Source of the DNA: Neoceratodus forsteri
Lineage: Eukaryota; Chordata; Ceratodontiformes; Ceratodontidae
NCBI GenBank assembly: GCA_016271365.2
Contig: CM057453.1
Location: forward strand, 500,067,001 to 500,131,000
DNA: 64,000 nucleotides
Reading direction: 5' to 3'
Under the pieces are notes generated by a model. It did no database searches, was not told where the DNA came from, and saw only the letters and a list, made by a program, of their open reading frames with translations. Positions 33,011-44,429 of this stretch are shown piece by piece (position 1 is the first letter of the stretch; every line of letters starts with the position of its first letter). The position numbers and the translations under genes were made by a program.

Positions 33011-34860
33011 AGAACACCTTCAGAGAGATGCCGGCCTACATACTCTAGGTCCTCAAGAACAGTGCATTGAGACTGAGTGACTTGCGGTTTGGGTACAGGA
33101 GTCTCTCCTGACTGGAGGTTAGCAGGTTGTGCCTCCGAGGAAGGTGTACTGGTTCTGCTACAGACATGGAGAGCACCAGAGAGTACCATGGCTGCCTGGC
33201 CCTGTCTGGAGCTATCAAGATCATTGAAGCTGGACCTGAGCTTGAGTAGCACTCTGTACACCAGAGGGAATGGGAGAAATGCATACAGGTACTTCCTGAC
33301 CAGTCCAGAATCAGAGCACTCCAGGGGTATCGCCTCCCTGAGCTGAGGGTCTGCAACAATACTGTGGTAGGTGGTGACCTCGTGGGATGCAAAGAGATCT
33401 ATCTCTGGGGTGCCCCACCTCTTGAAAATCACTTCCACCACCTGTCTGTTCAAGGTCCATTCATGATGGGCCTGGTTGATCCAACTCAGGGCATCTGCTT
33501 GGTTATTGTCCTTGCCTGACAGATGAATGGCCTGAAGAGAAACTCCTTGGGAGTAAGCCAAAGTCCAAATTCTATACCTTCTGTGCAGACAGGATCCGAC
33601 CTTGTTCCTCCCTGCTTGTTTATGTAATACATACTGGTAGTATTGTCTGTTCTGACCTGTACCACCTTTCCCTGAACTAGTGGTGTGAAGGCTTGGAGTG
33701 CCAGGAACACCACCATGAGCTCCAGCAGGTTTATGTGTTGGAGTGACTCTGCACTGGACCAAGTGGCATGAGTAGTGTGATCCCCTAGGTGGGCACCCCA
33801 ACCTAGTAGTGATGCATCTGTTATGAGGATCACTGACAGAGGCTCTTTTTGAAAGGGAACCCCTCCTCTGAGGTTGACTTCCTCTTTCCACCACTGAAGG
33901 GCCAGAAGTAACATTTTTGTTACTGGGACTAGCTTTCAGATAGAATCCTTTCTTTGACACCAATGAGCCCTTAGGTGAAACTGGATGCCTCTCATCTGGA
34001 ACCTGGAAACCAAGACTTTGCCAGTGGTGGCTGCCATGTGGCCTAGTAATTGTAGAAACTGTCTTGCAATTTTTGGTTTGTTAATGCTGAAGGAGCCTGC
34101 TATCTGCAGAATACTTTTTACCCTGTCCAGAGGTAGGTAAGCCCTGCCCTCCTGGGTATTTAGTTCTGCTCCTATAAACTGCAGCACCTGTGTAGGGAGA
34201 AGAACTGACTGCTTGAGATTTACCAGGAAACCCAGAGACTCCAAGAGTCCTTGGGTGAGTTACAGATGTTCCTTTATTATTAAAGTGATTTTTCCCACCA
34301 CCAACCAGTCATCCAGGTAAGGGAACACTGTGACACCTTGCCTTCGAGGTGTGCTGCCACAACCACTGCCAGGCACTTTGTGAACACTCTCGGAGCTGAA
34401 GTGAGACCGAATGGCAGGGGTGAAAACTGGTAATGACCTGAAGGGAGTCTGAACCTGAGGTACTTTCTGTGAGACTCCCTTATGGGGATGTGGAAATAAT
34501 CATCTTTTAGGTCCAGAGATGCCAGCCAATGTCCTTTTTGGAGAGCTGACAGAATCAGTGGCAAGGTCACCATTTTGAACCTTGGCTGTATTAAGTGCCT
34601 CTTTAGCACCCTTAGGTCCAGGATAGGCCACCATTCCCCGTTTTTCTTTGTTGTGAGAAAGTATCACTGAGCAAAAACCCTTTCCCCTTTGTTGTGGAGG
34701 CACGGGTTCTACTGCTCTTGCCAACAATAGTTTCTGAACCTCTTTTTCCAACAGCTTTCTTTCTGCATTGGGAGCTGGCTTGAACACCCTGGTTCTCAGA
34801 GAGGGAAGGGATTTGAAGCTTAGGGACAAATCCTGACTCAGTACTTCCAGGACTCACTTG
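33011..34860 (-). pseudogene. DIRS RT, RNase H and methylase-like region
   Basis: RT: LASLDLKDDYFHIPI then HRKYLRFRLP (about 34430-34500). The catalytic PYLDDWLVVG box (about 34298-34327) is one frame away from its neighbours. RNase H: LITDASLLGWGAHLGDHT (about 33800), INLLELMVVFLALQAF and VRTDNTTSMYYINKQGG, ending at KDNNQADALSWINQ (about 33480). After it comes GTPEIDLFASHEVTTYHSIV and YAFLPFPLVYRVL, the stretch known in DIRS as a putative Dam-like methyltransferase. Frameshifts at about 33915, 34250 and 34500. Confidence 0.8.
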
Positions 34861-36590
34861 TCTGTGGTGATCTGTTTACAAGCCTGGAAATAGTGAGTCA
34901 GTCTGCTCCCTACTGGAAGCAGGGAGGCGGCCTGTAAAAGCATGTCAGGGGTCTTGCTTTGCTTGGGGCTGAGAATGGGAACCAAGCCTGGAACCCCTTC
35001 TGCCCCTGCCCCTGAAGTACCCTTACTGAGGGTACTGTTGCACTTAGGGTATAGCCATGGCCTGATAAAAAGCACTGGAATGAAACTGTCTGCCCCGCCT
35101 CCCCTTCAATAAGGTCTAGTGGATGGGGAAGCCTTTTTCTTGGCCGAGTTTCTTCTGTAAGTGGCCTTGTACTCATCCACTTTTTTCATACAGGCCTCGG
35201 TGTGTGTTCCAAAGAGGGAATTACTCTCAACTGGAAAATCTAGAGCCTTGTTCTGCATATCTTAAGTACGGTTTGTGGCTCTTAAACAGGCAAACCTTCT
35301 CTGGGCAAATGTATTGGCCATCCACCTGGTAGCAGTGTCGTTGGTGTCTGCTGCCATCTGAAATTGGTATTTGGCAGCTTCTAAGCCAAATCTGGCAGTC
35401 TCAGCTAAGCTGGCTAACAGACTGGAGGGAGCCTTATCTTCCATAGCCATGACAGATTGCCAGAGGGAATTTTGATACTGGCTGCATAAGCCTGGAAATT
35501 AGCATGTCTTATGGCCAAAGAAGCTGATAAATAGCCCTTTTTTGGCCATACTAGCTATCTTTCTGGAATCCTTCTCTGGTGGATGGGATGCCAGTGGAAA
35601 TTTTGCCTTGGCACAGGCTGCAGCTTGTACCACCCCCTGGTGGTCAGGGTGGGAGAATAAAAATTCAGCCCCTTCCCTATCTTGCTGGCATTTCTTTTCC
35701 AACCTTTTATCCAAAGGAGGGACAGACCCAAGTGTCTGTAGGAGTTTTATCACATCTTTTTTAAAGAACTTATTAATGAGAAGCAGTAACTTTTTGGTGG
35801 GTGTTAACCCCATCATTTCCAGGTATTCTGCTTCCTCTTCATCTTCTATCGACTCAGTGGTACAGATGTCCAGAGCATCCACCATTTTGCAGACAAAAGT
35901 TAAATGAGATGAATAATCCTCTGATGCCCTGGGAGGTGAGCCAAACTCTTGTTCAGGAGAGACTTCAGGCTTTATAGGTGCCCCTCATCCTCTTCTTCAT
36001 ATTCCCCATAATCTTCCCTGACATCATGCAGAGAGAATTGGGATGATTCAGCAGGGGTCTGAACTGTTGACTGCTGTCCAGCAGGCAGCATCCTCTGTAA
36101 GGCCTGCAAGACCTTGAAAGCCTGAGCAATCTCCAGTAGAGAAGGCATATTTACTGCCACACCAGAAGTCCCCAGACACTGATCAGCAGGGGGTTCCGTG
36201 TGCTCAGTCTTTTTTTGTCTTTTTCAAAGGAACCACAGAGCTAGCCGGTTCAGCAGACCTTTTTGTAATGGCCTTTGCACCCACATCAGGGGTAGAAGTT
36301 GTGGTTTCTGTGGTTTCACCCACAGCCACTGAGGGTGTCGACTGGTCACAGCCTGAGGGACCCTTAGGTGGAGGCAATCACTTTTAAGCCTTTCCAAACG
36401 TTTTTTAAGCATTTTTTCAGGAAAGGTCTTGCAAATTTCACAGTCAGTTTTCAAATGATCATAGCCAATGCAGGCAACGCAAGAAGCATGTTTATCTGCT
36501 TGGCAAAACTTCTCCACACTCTGTACAGTTTTGAACAGGGGTTCACTGGTCTTTTCATAGGTTTTTCTGACATTTGATCAACAGAGCAGA
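34861..36590 (-). pseudogene. DIRS gag-like gene, copy D
   Basis: Near the start is CQADKHASCVACIGYDHLKT followed by DCEICKTFPEK, a Cys/His cluster of the DIRS gag type. An acidic linker follows (DVREDYGEYEEEDEGHL, about 35990). The capsid-like part is PPLDKRLEKKCQQDREGAEF, then ETARFGLEAAKYQFQMAAD, then MANTFAQRRFACLRA. It ends in a His/Tyr-rich piece (YTLSATVPS, about 35060). Three or more frames are needed to read through. Confidence 0.7.
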
Positions 36591-37199
36591 AAACCGCAAC
36601 GTGATTAAATTTAAACTTTTAAAATAAAACTATCAGCTGCAGTCGGTTAGGCATCAATCGGGGAACCGATCGGAACTGAGAACTGAAGTAAAAGGATAAA
36701 AGGAACCGGGGTTAGTGGTTCAGTAACTAATATTCGTGGTTACAGAAAAACAGTTCTAATAAGACAAAATACTTTAAACTAAAGGAATTTCAGTCAGAAA
36801 ACTCTGCTAAAGGCAAAAAAATTCCCGGTTCCCCACTGGTTATCCCAAACTGGGAGAAACGGAGAAAAGTAAGCAATTTAACTAAAATAAAGCTAACAGT
36901 TACCTAACAAACAAAGGATAAGAGCAGCAGATGAAAATAAAATAATACTTATATATATAGTTTATAAATCTCACAGTGAGAGGATGAGAAGAGGATCTCC
37001 GAGCGTCTAGTCTTGACAGGCGGAGAGAGAAATCTGAGGGTTAGAATGCAGGCATTTGATAGGTTGCAGCATTTGAAGAAGTGGCACGAGCCAAAGATTC
37101 CATCATTAGCATAACGTTCCATCTCCGGGCAGATCTGGCTTAAAGGCATACTGCACAAAAGTTAGGAATATTGGAGTATTCCTGGGGTGAGAACCTGAA

Positions 37200-38700
37200 T
37201 TTAAACTGAAGGTGGGACCCAGAAAGTGTCACAACATTTGGGGCTTCCAGGAGGAGGGAGCAGCTAAGCCTTCCCTCGTTTGAAAACACAAGGGTACAAA
37301 GAAAGGAGGTAGGAGAGAAGGAGCATAGGGAGATTTCTAAAGGATATACTACAATATCCCACAACTCACTACCCGGACACCTGTAGCCTGACACCAGAAT
37401 CTCAAAATGCAAAATCCTGACAGTGGATTTTGTATGTATTTCATCCCCTTAATTAATATAACAAACTCGGGGGCAAAATCCACTGTCAGGATTCTGCATT
37501 TCAGGATTCTGGTGTCAGGGTAGTGAGTTATAGGATTTTGTGATACCTTTGTAAAGGAGGGCAACTGGGTAAAAGGCAAAGGAGGGGTCAGGAAAGGAGA
37601 GAGTAGAGAGCAGAGGAGGGGTGGGGAAGGAAAGCAATGGTGAGGACCTATGGAAGAAGTGGGAAGAGGCGGGAATCAGGCAGATGGGGGGGGGACTTGA
37701 GTGGTGGAGGGTGGAGTCCCTCAATGCTAGAAGTCTCATCAACAAAATGGATGGCCTGCAGGCCGTAATGGCAGAGGGGAAGGTGGATCTGGCAGCGGTC
37801 ACAGAGACATGGGCTACCCTGAACCATGACTGGGACCTCTCCATTTTAGTGTATACTCCTCTATGGAAGGGACAAGAAGTAAAGAAGGGGGGGGCACTTT
37901 ACATAATGGAGGACATCACTGCTACCAGGAAGGAATTAGGGAAGGGAAGGCAGAGGTGCTATGAGTACGGCTTCAAACAGCAATGGGAACGAAACTAAAA
38001 CTGGGTGAAGTGTATAGGCCACCAGGATGAGGACAAGAACAGGTGCCTGAGTACCATGATCAAGGATGGCAGAAGACAGAACTGAAGTAGTGGTAACGGG
38101 GGACTTGATCTCTAAGGTGGACTGGAATGTTCTGTCCACATGTGCATAAAACCAGTTATTCTGATGCAGTCCAGGACGTCTTTTTGGTTGAGGTGGTGAC
38201 CTAACCTATCCAAAAGAGAGCCACCATGGACCTGGTACTAACTAATGGGAAGCACATTAGGGACATCAAGGTCAAGAAGCCCTTGGGGAGCAGTGATCAC
38301 TGAACAGTGTGGTTCCAAGTGAATATGGGTAAGGAATCAAAAATACTAAAATGAAAGTGACAGACTTCAGGAAGGATGATTATAGAAGGATGGGAGAGAT
38401 ACTGAGGGGACACCTAGCTAGCCTTAAGAATGCTGTGGGGTAGATGGAATGTGGACAATGAGGGGGTAAAATGAGATCACAGGACTGGTTTGAGAGAGGT
38501 TACTAGGGGGGAGACAAAGAACGGGAGGGAGTTTCAGAGGGAGGGTAGGCATACTGTGAAAGAGTACTGGCCAGCAGACATACAGCAAAGGAGGATTGCA
38601 AAGTAATGACAGTTGGAGGAATAGAGGCAGTAGGAGGAGAGGATGGAGAAAGACAGCAAGTTCTTGTGCTGTCCAGGTGGAAGTACAAAACACTCAAGGC
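37200..38700 (+). pseudogene. CR1-like LINE endonuclease region, decayed
   Basis: From 37700: VESLNARSLINKMDGLQAVM, then VDLAAVTETWATLNHDW (catalytic Asn and Glu motifs), GALYIMEDITATRKELG, VVVTGDLISKVDWN (eroded GDFN) near 38085, and RATMDLVLTNGKHIRDIKV then KKPLGSSDH near 38290, with the final SDH. This order and wording match bird and reptile CR1 ORF2. The RT is absent: sequence becomes unrecognisable after about 38500 and meets the 3' end of a Rex1-like LINE. Confidence 0.7.
37350..37542. mobile_element. Short palindromic MITE-like element
   Basis: Two arms of about 75 bp in inverted orientation: ACTCACTACCC...GACACCAGAATC...ATGCAAAATCCTGACAGTGG on the left and its near complement at 37473-37540 on the right. 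They are separated by about 45 bp of AT-rich sequence. No coding capacity. It interrupts the CR1 remnant. Confidence 0.65.
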
Positions 38701-39159
38701 ATTTTTTGCCAGAGTAGGGGAATTTTATTTACAAGAAAACATCATACAAATCTAACAGCAAAACTACCAAAACTGATTTATCAAAACAAGAACAAAAATA
38801 ATATTTATTTATTAGCTTTTGGTAACCGGGTAAGTGCATTAGGCAATATCCCCGCCTATTTTCAAGCATGACCGGGGAGAGTACAAGATACAATCAAACA
38901 AAACTCAGGTAGAATACATTCAGTCATTGAATACAGTACATATCCACGCAGGGATAGTCAGAGAAATTATCCATACAACAGTAGCCATCCGCGAAGGGAT
39001 GAAAAGGACAGATAAATGAATCATACAGCAGTTAATCATCCTAACAGGGATGAAATGACCAGGCAAAGAAAGGCTAGGAGGTTCACTCGCAGTTCTGAAA
39101 AATAGTTCTAGGCAGGAAGAGCAGGAAGAGAGAATAAGCGAGGTTGTGTACAGTCACAA

Positions 39160-39600
39160 GTATCAAGTGCATAAGTGAAAAGTAGTGAGATGAGAGGGCT
39201 CTTCAAGTTGGGAGGAAGGGAGTTCCAAAATTTGGGGCGTAAGTGAGAGAAAGCCTGCTCCCCATTTTGTTGAGCAGTGCGGACTGAAGATCAATAGAGA
39301 GTTAGAAGAACACAGAGGGCGGGAGTGGACCACAGGGGTAAGCATGGCCCCAAGACAGGCAGGACATGGTCTTCTAGTCATGGAGTCAATAAAGCAACCC
39401 AGGGAGTAGTGGCAAAGGGACCTGGGAGGCAGCCAGTGTAAGGCAGAGTAAAGAAGGCAATGGTGAGTAAGGCGAGGGCAAATCTGCAGATGCTGTTGTA
39501 AGTGATGTCCCATTTATGAAGGATACCAGCACTGGCATGTGAAATGACTGGGAGGGCATATTGAAGTCTAGGGGAGTAAGACACCTCTAGCTACGGAGAT
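39160..39600 (-). pseudogene. LINE C-terminal region, copy 1
   Basis: Reads YALPVISHASAGILHKWDIT then YNSICRFA (about 39500-39560), followed by LHWLPPRSLCHYSLG and, near 39200, WNSLP-like sequence in another frame. It corresponds to copy 2's SLHSWDTTYNNICRYASASP at about 53300. Confidence 0.65.
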
Positions 39601-39899
39601 CCTGGCAGCAGGGGTTGGGAGTGTCGCACCTACCTTGGTGTTGGACGGATCTGCATACCCTAGTTTATGTGGGAGGAGAATCCAGTACAGGGTCCAGCAT
39701 CACCCAAGGTATCTGAAGGAGTCCGTGGACAAAACTGCTGACCCATCACAACAAAGCTCACAGAGCCTGGGTGGACTCGGCCTGAACTTTTCTAGAGGAG
39801 CTGAAGAGCATGGCCTGAGTCTTAGGTAGGCTGAGGATAAGGGAGTTTGAGGAGAGCTAGGACTGAATAAGTTGGAGCATGGACAAGAGATGAGTTAAT

Positions 39900-41040
39900 G
39901 TCAGTGATGGATGGAGGCATAGTAGAGCACTAAGTCGTCAGCATACATGATGGAGTGATAGTGGGGACAGGAAGTAGGAATATCATTGACAAAGTTGGAG
40001 AACAGCATAGGTCCCAGTATGGACCCTTGCGGGATGCCACAGGAGACTGGAGCCGGGGATGAAAAAACCTTGCAGGAGACGGATTGGGTTCGGCCATTGA
40101 GGTAGCTGCTGATCCAGGATAAGGTGGGTCCAGAGATACCAAGTGAGAGCAGTTTGTTCAAGAGCAGAGGGTGATTAACCAAATCAAAAGCTTTGGTGAG
40201 GTCAATGAACACAGCACCCATAAGAAGGCCGTTGTCCATATTGGACTTGACCTCACTGGTGATTAGGGTGAGCGCAGTAGAGGTGCTATGACCAGTCCTG
40301 AAACCATGTTACACAGGGGTCAGAAGATTGAAATTGAGTAAATGAATAGAGATCTGGTGGTGAATAAGTTTCTCCAAGATCTTGTTGAGGATAGGCAGTA
40401 ATGCAATGGGACGGTAGTTAGGAGTTTGGGGTCGCCTTTTTTGAACATCAGAATGATCCTGGTTGATTTCCAGGCCAAAGGCACCATGAAGGTGCTGATA
40501 AGGCAGGTTAAAGCGTAGAGTAATGGGTGTAGTAGGAAGAGGGGCAGCAAGTCTAAGGATCCTGGGTTCAAGACCATCAGGCACAGCACTCCCATGAGAG
40601 GGTATTTTATGCAATAGTCTAAGAACCTCCTGACGTGTGACTAGGGTAAGCACCAGGACAGGCGATGAATCAAGGGGAGCTGGAGGAGGAAACCGAGGGC
40701 CGCCAGATGCAGGAACGGAGATATTAGGGACCATTGTGAAGAGGGTGATAAAGGCGTTGGCAATGGTGTGGGCATTGTTGCAAAGAGTATCACTAATTAG
40801 CAAGTCCTTGGGAGCCTGTGGCTTGGTATTTCCCAGGATCTCATTAATCTGGAACCAGTATTTCTTTGGGTCAGAGGCAGAGGAGTGAAGGAGTTCTCGG
40901 TAGTAGTTGCTCTTGGCAGCCCAGTCCTCCTCCTTGCAGGTATTGCGCAAGACACGATACACATCAAGGTCAGCTTGAGCCAAGGAAGCTTTCCATTTTG
41001 ACAACTGCTTGTCATGTTACTTAAGAAGTTGCAGGAGAGC
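39900..41040 (-). pseudogene. LINE reverse transcriptase, copy 1
   Basis: Pre-RT region ARRRTGL and KYWFQINEILGNTKPQAPKD (about 40830), then TPNYRPIALLPILNKILEKL (40380-40430), VFIDLTKAFDLVNHPLLLNK, CGIPQGSILGPMLFSNFVN and the intact catalytic IMYADDLVLYYAS box (about 39920-39955). A frame change near 40300 and several other breaks make it non-functional. Confidence 0.8.
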
Positions 41041-41099
41041 GCTTCAGCCACTTTGTCACCTTCCCTCTAACCCTATGCATAGAGAACGAGATGTGCTTA

Positions 41100-42150
41100 T
41101 GCTGTAATGCAAGTAAAGTGGAGCTGAAATAGTCAGTAGCCAGGTTGATGTCACTGGTAGTAAACAGAGGGATCAGTCAATATGTTTTAGTTCTTGTAGG
41201 AACATATCTGGGTCAAGATTGGAAAAGTTGGAAAAGATAAAACTTTGGGAGGATCAGAAGGAGGAACCTGCCCTCACATAGTACACTGGGCAGTGATCAC
41301 TGATAGAGTCAGGTAAAACCCCTGAGAGGAGCAGCAGTCCCACGGTTTGTGGAGGATCCAGTCTATAAGAGTTCAGCTCCGATTATTCTGTGAGATCCTT
41401 GTATGAGATGAGGTGAGACGAGTTGAAAGAGGTTGGCTTTGCTGATTGTTGAAGCAAGGGAGGGTAGTTTGGATCGAGCCAGTCGAGGTTAAAATCACCC
41501 AGACAGATTGTCTAGTTATTCTTGGTCAAGGCAGGAATAAGTTCGGTAAGCTCTTAAAGACCCAGCTTGCTATTGCGGGGTGGTATACATACACCGAAGA
41601 TATGTAGTTTCTTGGCCCCACCAAGGAGCAGTAGAGAGTGTAGTACCTCACAATTATTTAGAGGGAGGGAGGGCTGGAGAGAAATGTTCAGGTGAGACTT
41701 ACAAAACAACGCCAGACTTCCTTCTCTTTTGGAGGAAGGTCGATCAGACCGTTACATATTATAGCCTGGTAGTGTGCAGTTAAGGTCAGGTATAGTGGAT
41801 TTTAACCAGGTTTCAAATAGAACAAGGATATCTGGATTATTGACCAGCACCCAGGCCTCCAGTTCGGGGAGACTGGCTGTAAGACTTTGGATATTTAGAT
41901 GGGCAAAAGTCAAGCCCATGGCCTGGGGCAGGAGATGGCTCATGCAGGGATATGTTTGGTTTAGATTGACCAGAGGGCCAGGGTTGGGTTCAATGTCCCC
42001 AGCAAGGATGAGAGATAATGTGATAATCCAAAGTACAGCGAGTGCAAGGGCACGAGAGACGTTCACACAGGAGGTAATTTTCCTGTGCACAATGTACCTA
42101 AGAAGTGACCCTATGAGTCTGTAGCTAAGGTACATTGGAGGAATAGGCAT
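41100..42150 (-). pseudogene. LINE leader with 2A motif and endonuclease, copy 1
   Basis: The frame opening at 42150 gives about 50 residues ending in a hydrophobic stretch (LALAVLWIITLSLILA), then GDIEPNPGP at residues 51-59 (41974-42000). The endonuclease follows: LTFAHLNIQSLTASLPELEA (Asn motif) and PDILVLFETWLKS (normally SETW). The rest of the endonuclease, down to about 41100, is in other frames. D-x-E-x-N-P-G-P is the 2A consensus at which ribosomes skip one peptide bond, releasing the leader from the downstream protein. Confidence 0.75.
41974..42000 (-). other. 2A-like ribosome-skipping motif, copy 1
   Basis: Encodes GDIEPNPGP using different synonymous codons from copy 2 (GAC and CCC/CCT instead of GAT and CCA), preceded by TLSLILA. 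Confidence 0.85.
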
Positions 42151-42200
42151 GGGGAATGTTTGGCTAGCACATTAGAGTAAGTGAAGTTACAGGGGGGTGC

Positions 42201-44097
42201 TTCAGACAGGTGTAAAGGGGTTCCAGTAAAAAGGAACAGGGAGTTCAGGGCAAGTAGGGATATTAATGTGGTGGGAAGGTAGCACATAGCGAATCTGGTC
42301 ATCACCGCAGGAGAGTACCAGCAGGGCAAGAAGAAATAAATAATGAGTTGTTTTAGAACTGGAGAAAAAGGGTAAAAGCAGAAAGAGGGGAGGAGGAACA
42401 GAGGATGGAGAAGGGTTAGGGAAATGGTATGTCACCAGGGCGGTTATGACCCCAAAACAGGACAATAACCTTCTTTATCATATTTTGCAAACCCCCTCTC
42501 CCCTTCTTTTTCCAAAAACAATGCTCACAGCCAGTGACATGCTTTCGATAATGTTTGTACATATTGTGCATCCAGTTCCTGTGCTACTCATAAATCTTTC
42601 TAACCACATACTGGATCATTCTTATTACAGATTCAGGAATACAACACTTCTGTTTTATTTGTAACATACATCTTGTTTGCCATAAAAAAATATCTACAAC
42701 ATGACAAAATTATATACAAAGCTGACAGATTGAATTTCTTCCAGTTCCCTGATTTAGTCCTAACAGTAATGCATAATAAGTTATCTGGAATGTTTAAATA
42801 ATTTGTCTTTCCAGGTACAACTAAGAGTCTCCCAGAACAAGGCAGTGAAAGGGCATTTACGAGAAAATGTGACTGAGTTACTGGGGTCCTTATAGTTCCT
42901 TCTCGGGCAGCACCTTTCTTAAATTGTTTTGTGTTTAAAAGAATCATTAACTCCCACTCTTTCATAAATTCCTACCCATGTGGTGTCCCACAAATATTTA
43001 GGAAGCTGTTTATTTTGCGGCTGCTTCACTGCTTCTGGTTTTTGCCCACTAGGACAGTTTTCAAAACCAGAGGGATATTAAAACAAGTATGCATTATATG
43101 TAAATACAGTTTCTGTCTGGTTAATAGTGATATCTGTTGTACAGATAAATTTCAGCACTTTACTTTCATCCAAGCATACAAAATATATGTGGTGGTTACA
43201 TGAACTTGTTCTTTAAATCTACTAACCCAAATACCCTCCTACCATTCTAACAGCCATGGACTGAGCCAGTCTAGAATCAGAGGGCGCCAACAGTTCCCAG
43301 CACCTTCCATTGAAGCTTTGAAGTTATAACACATAAACAGAGAAAAGAAAAATGCAATAGGATTTAACATAAGTACCCCTCCATCCTTATAACCCCTACA
43401 TACAGTACATACATAATAAGGGTGCAGTTGCTCCCCATAGAGTTGAGTAGGCACTTCAATGTTAAACTCCAAATTTTGCACTCTAATAAAGCTGCAACCG
43501 GTCAACGGATTTGTAGGCAAAGTGGCACGCACAGTCACCCAGGGTAGATCTCTGGATGTGGCAAGTTATGTTTTGATCAGATATGCAGTTTCCGAGTTAT
43601 GGAGAGGTGAAAAAAGCATTTTTTTGCTCACTGACTTTGCTAGGATTTTCCTTGAACTTGCCTACAGCCCAGATGGTATGGAATCTTGGTCTGAAATTTT
43701 CAGAGCTGAAGGGGACTAGCCCACATATGTGCCTTTTGCTAGTCTGGTGAAAAAATGATAAGCCGTTTGTAAGTTATTGCATTTTAAAAATGTGAAAAAA
43801 TTGTTTCTGCGCATGCTCAGTAAACACTAAAAGATAGCTGTATGAAATGAAAAAGGAATCCTGTTTCATATGGGAAAACTCCTTTTTCGTATGGCTACCA
43901 TCTTGTTTTCAGTTTTGCCTGAGAAATTCAAATTTGGGAAGCCCCCAAAATTATATTCTGGGGAGGAACCAACACATGTAGCTTGCTAACTTGGACCACC
44001 TTAGGTGCAGTGCACTCTGCACTTTACTGCTCAAGAAATGCCCTTAAAATGTGTTTTGTTTAACTTTGAATTTTTTTTTTTGTATCAGCATGATACG
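42201..44097. other. Unassigned; right part belongs to a repeat family
   Basis: 42201-42480 is probably the 5' UTR of the Rex1-like LINE. 42480-43500 shows no recognisable feature. 43540-44097 has short fold-back signals (GTTTCATATGGGAAAACTCC near 43864) and resembles the sequence resuming right of the DIRS at 49460, so it is probably the host repeat into which that DIRS inserted. Confidence 0.4.
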
Positions 44098-44129
44098 AAA
44101 ATACAGGTTACTCACCTGTAACAGGAGTT

Positions 44130-44269
44130 CTAGGAATGGTATATGTTGTTCATCCACACTTATTGGCAGGTCCCTTGCCACTTTAAATCTTGCCGGAAGG
44201 TCTTCAAGCTGGCTCCTCCCACCCACCCGGGTGGTAAAACTCTCGGCTCCGCCCCATGACGCCAGATCT
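44130..44269. repeat. Left inverted terminal repeat of DIRS copy E
   Basis: CTAGGAATGGTATATGTTG...ACGCCAGATCT; its inverse is at 49316-49459. Shared blocks of 20 bases or more include the CCACCCGGGTGGTAAAACTC and CTTGCCGGAAGGTCTTCAAG segments. Confidence 0.9.
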
Positions 44270-44318
44270 AGCCTGCTGGAAGCCAGGTTGTGCGCAGCCT
44301 GGGAGGTTAGGAGTCGTA

Positions 44319-44422
44319 GGATGAACAACATATACCATTCCTAGAACTCCTGTTACAGGTGAGTAACCTGTATTTCTAGGGACATGGATATGTTGTTCAT
44401 CCACACTTATTGGCAGACTCCT
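44319..44422. repeat. Internal complementary region of DIRS copy E
   Basis: 44319-44373 is the exact 55-bp reverse complement of the left end 44101-44155. 44374-44422 (TTCTAGGGACATGGATATGT then TGTTCATCCACACTTATTGG) matches the right end read inward. This is the two-part ICR expected for DIRS. Confidence 0.9.
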
Positions 44423-44429
44423 AGCAGTT

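Larger units (their letters stand above)
29805..37193 (-). mobile_element. DIRS-like retrotransposon copy D, near full length
   Basis: Inverted terminal repeats at about 29836-30000 and 36990-37193 (shared GCAGTATGCCTTTAAGCCAG then ATCTGCC), and an ICR at about 30268-30365. From right to left on the minus strand it has gag (36590-34860), RT, RNase H and a methylase-like region (34860-33100), and tyrosine recombinase (33010-30400). The recombinase is split by a 1.6-kb L1 insertion. Without that insertion the element would be about 5.8 kb, a normal size for DIRS. Frameshifts occur throughout. Confidence 0.85.
38795..42200 (-). mobile_element. Rex1-like LINE with 2A motif, copy 1
   Basis: Minus-strand LINE: leader with 2A and endonuclease (42150-41100), RT (41040-39900), C-terminal part (39600-39160). 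The 3' end at about 38800-38870 (GGTAACCGGGT...TATTTTCAAGCATGACCGGG) matches the 3' end of copy 2 at 52470-52545 (GGTGACTGGGT...TATTTTCAGGCACGACCCGG), followed by an AT-rich ATTT-type tail. The family assignment (Rex1/Babar-like within the CR1 group) is from protein resemblance. Confidence 0.75.

Noticed and set aside
32740..33963. A 407-codon frame that might be an active gene
   Set aside because: It contains RNase H-end, methylase-like and recombinase N-terminal sequence of a DIRS; the rest of the element is frameshifted and the recombinase is split by an L1.
44101..44373. A riboswitch- or tRNA-like RNA in the 55-bp perfect palindrome
   Set aside because: The inverted pair is fully explained by DIRS ITR and internal complementary region geometry.
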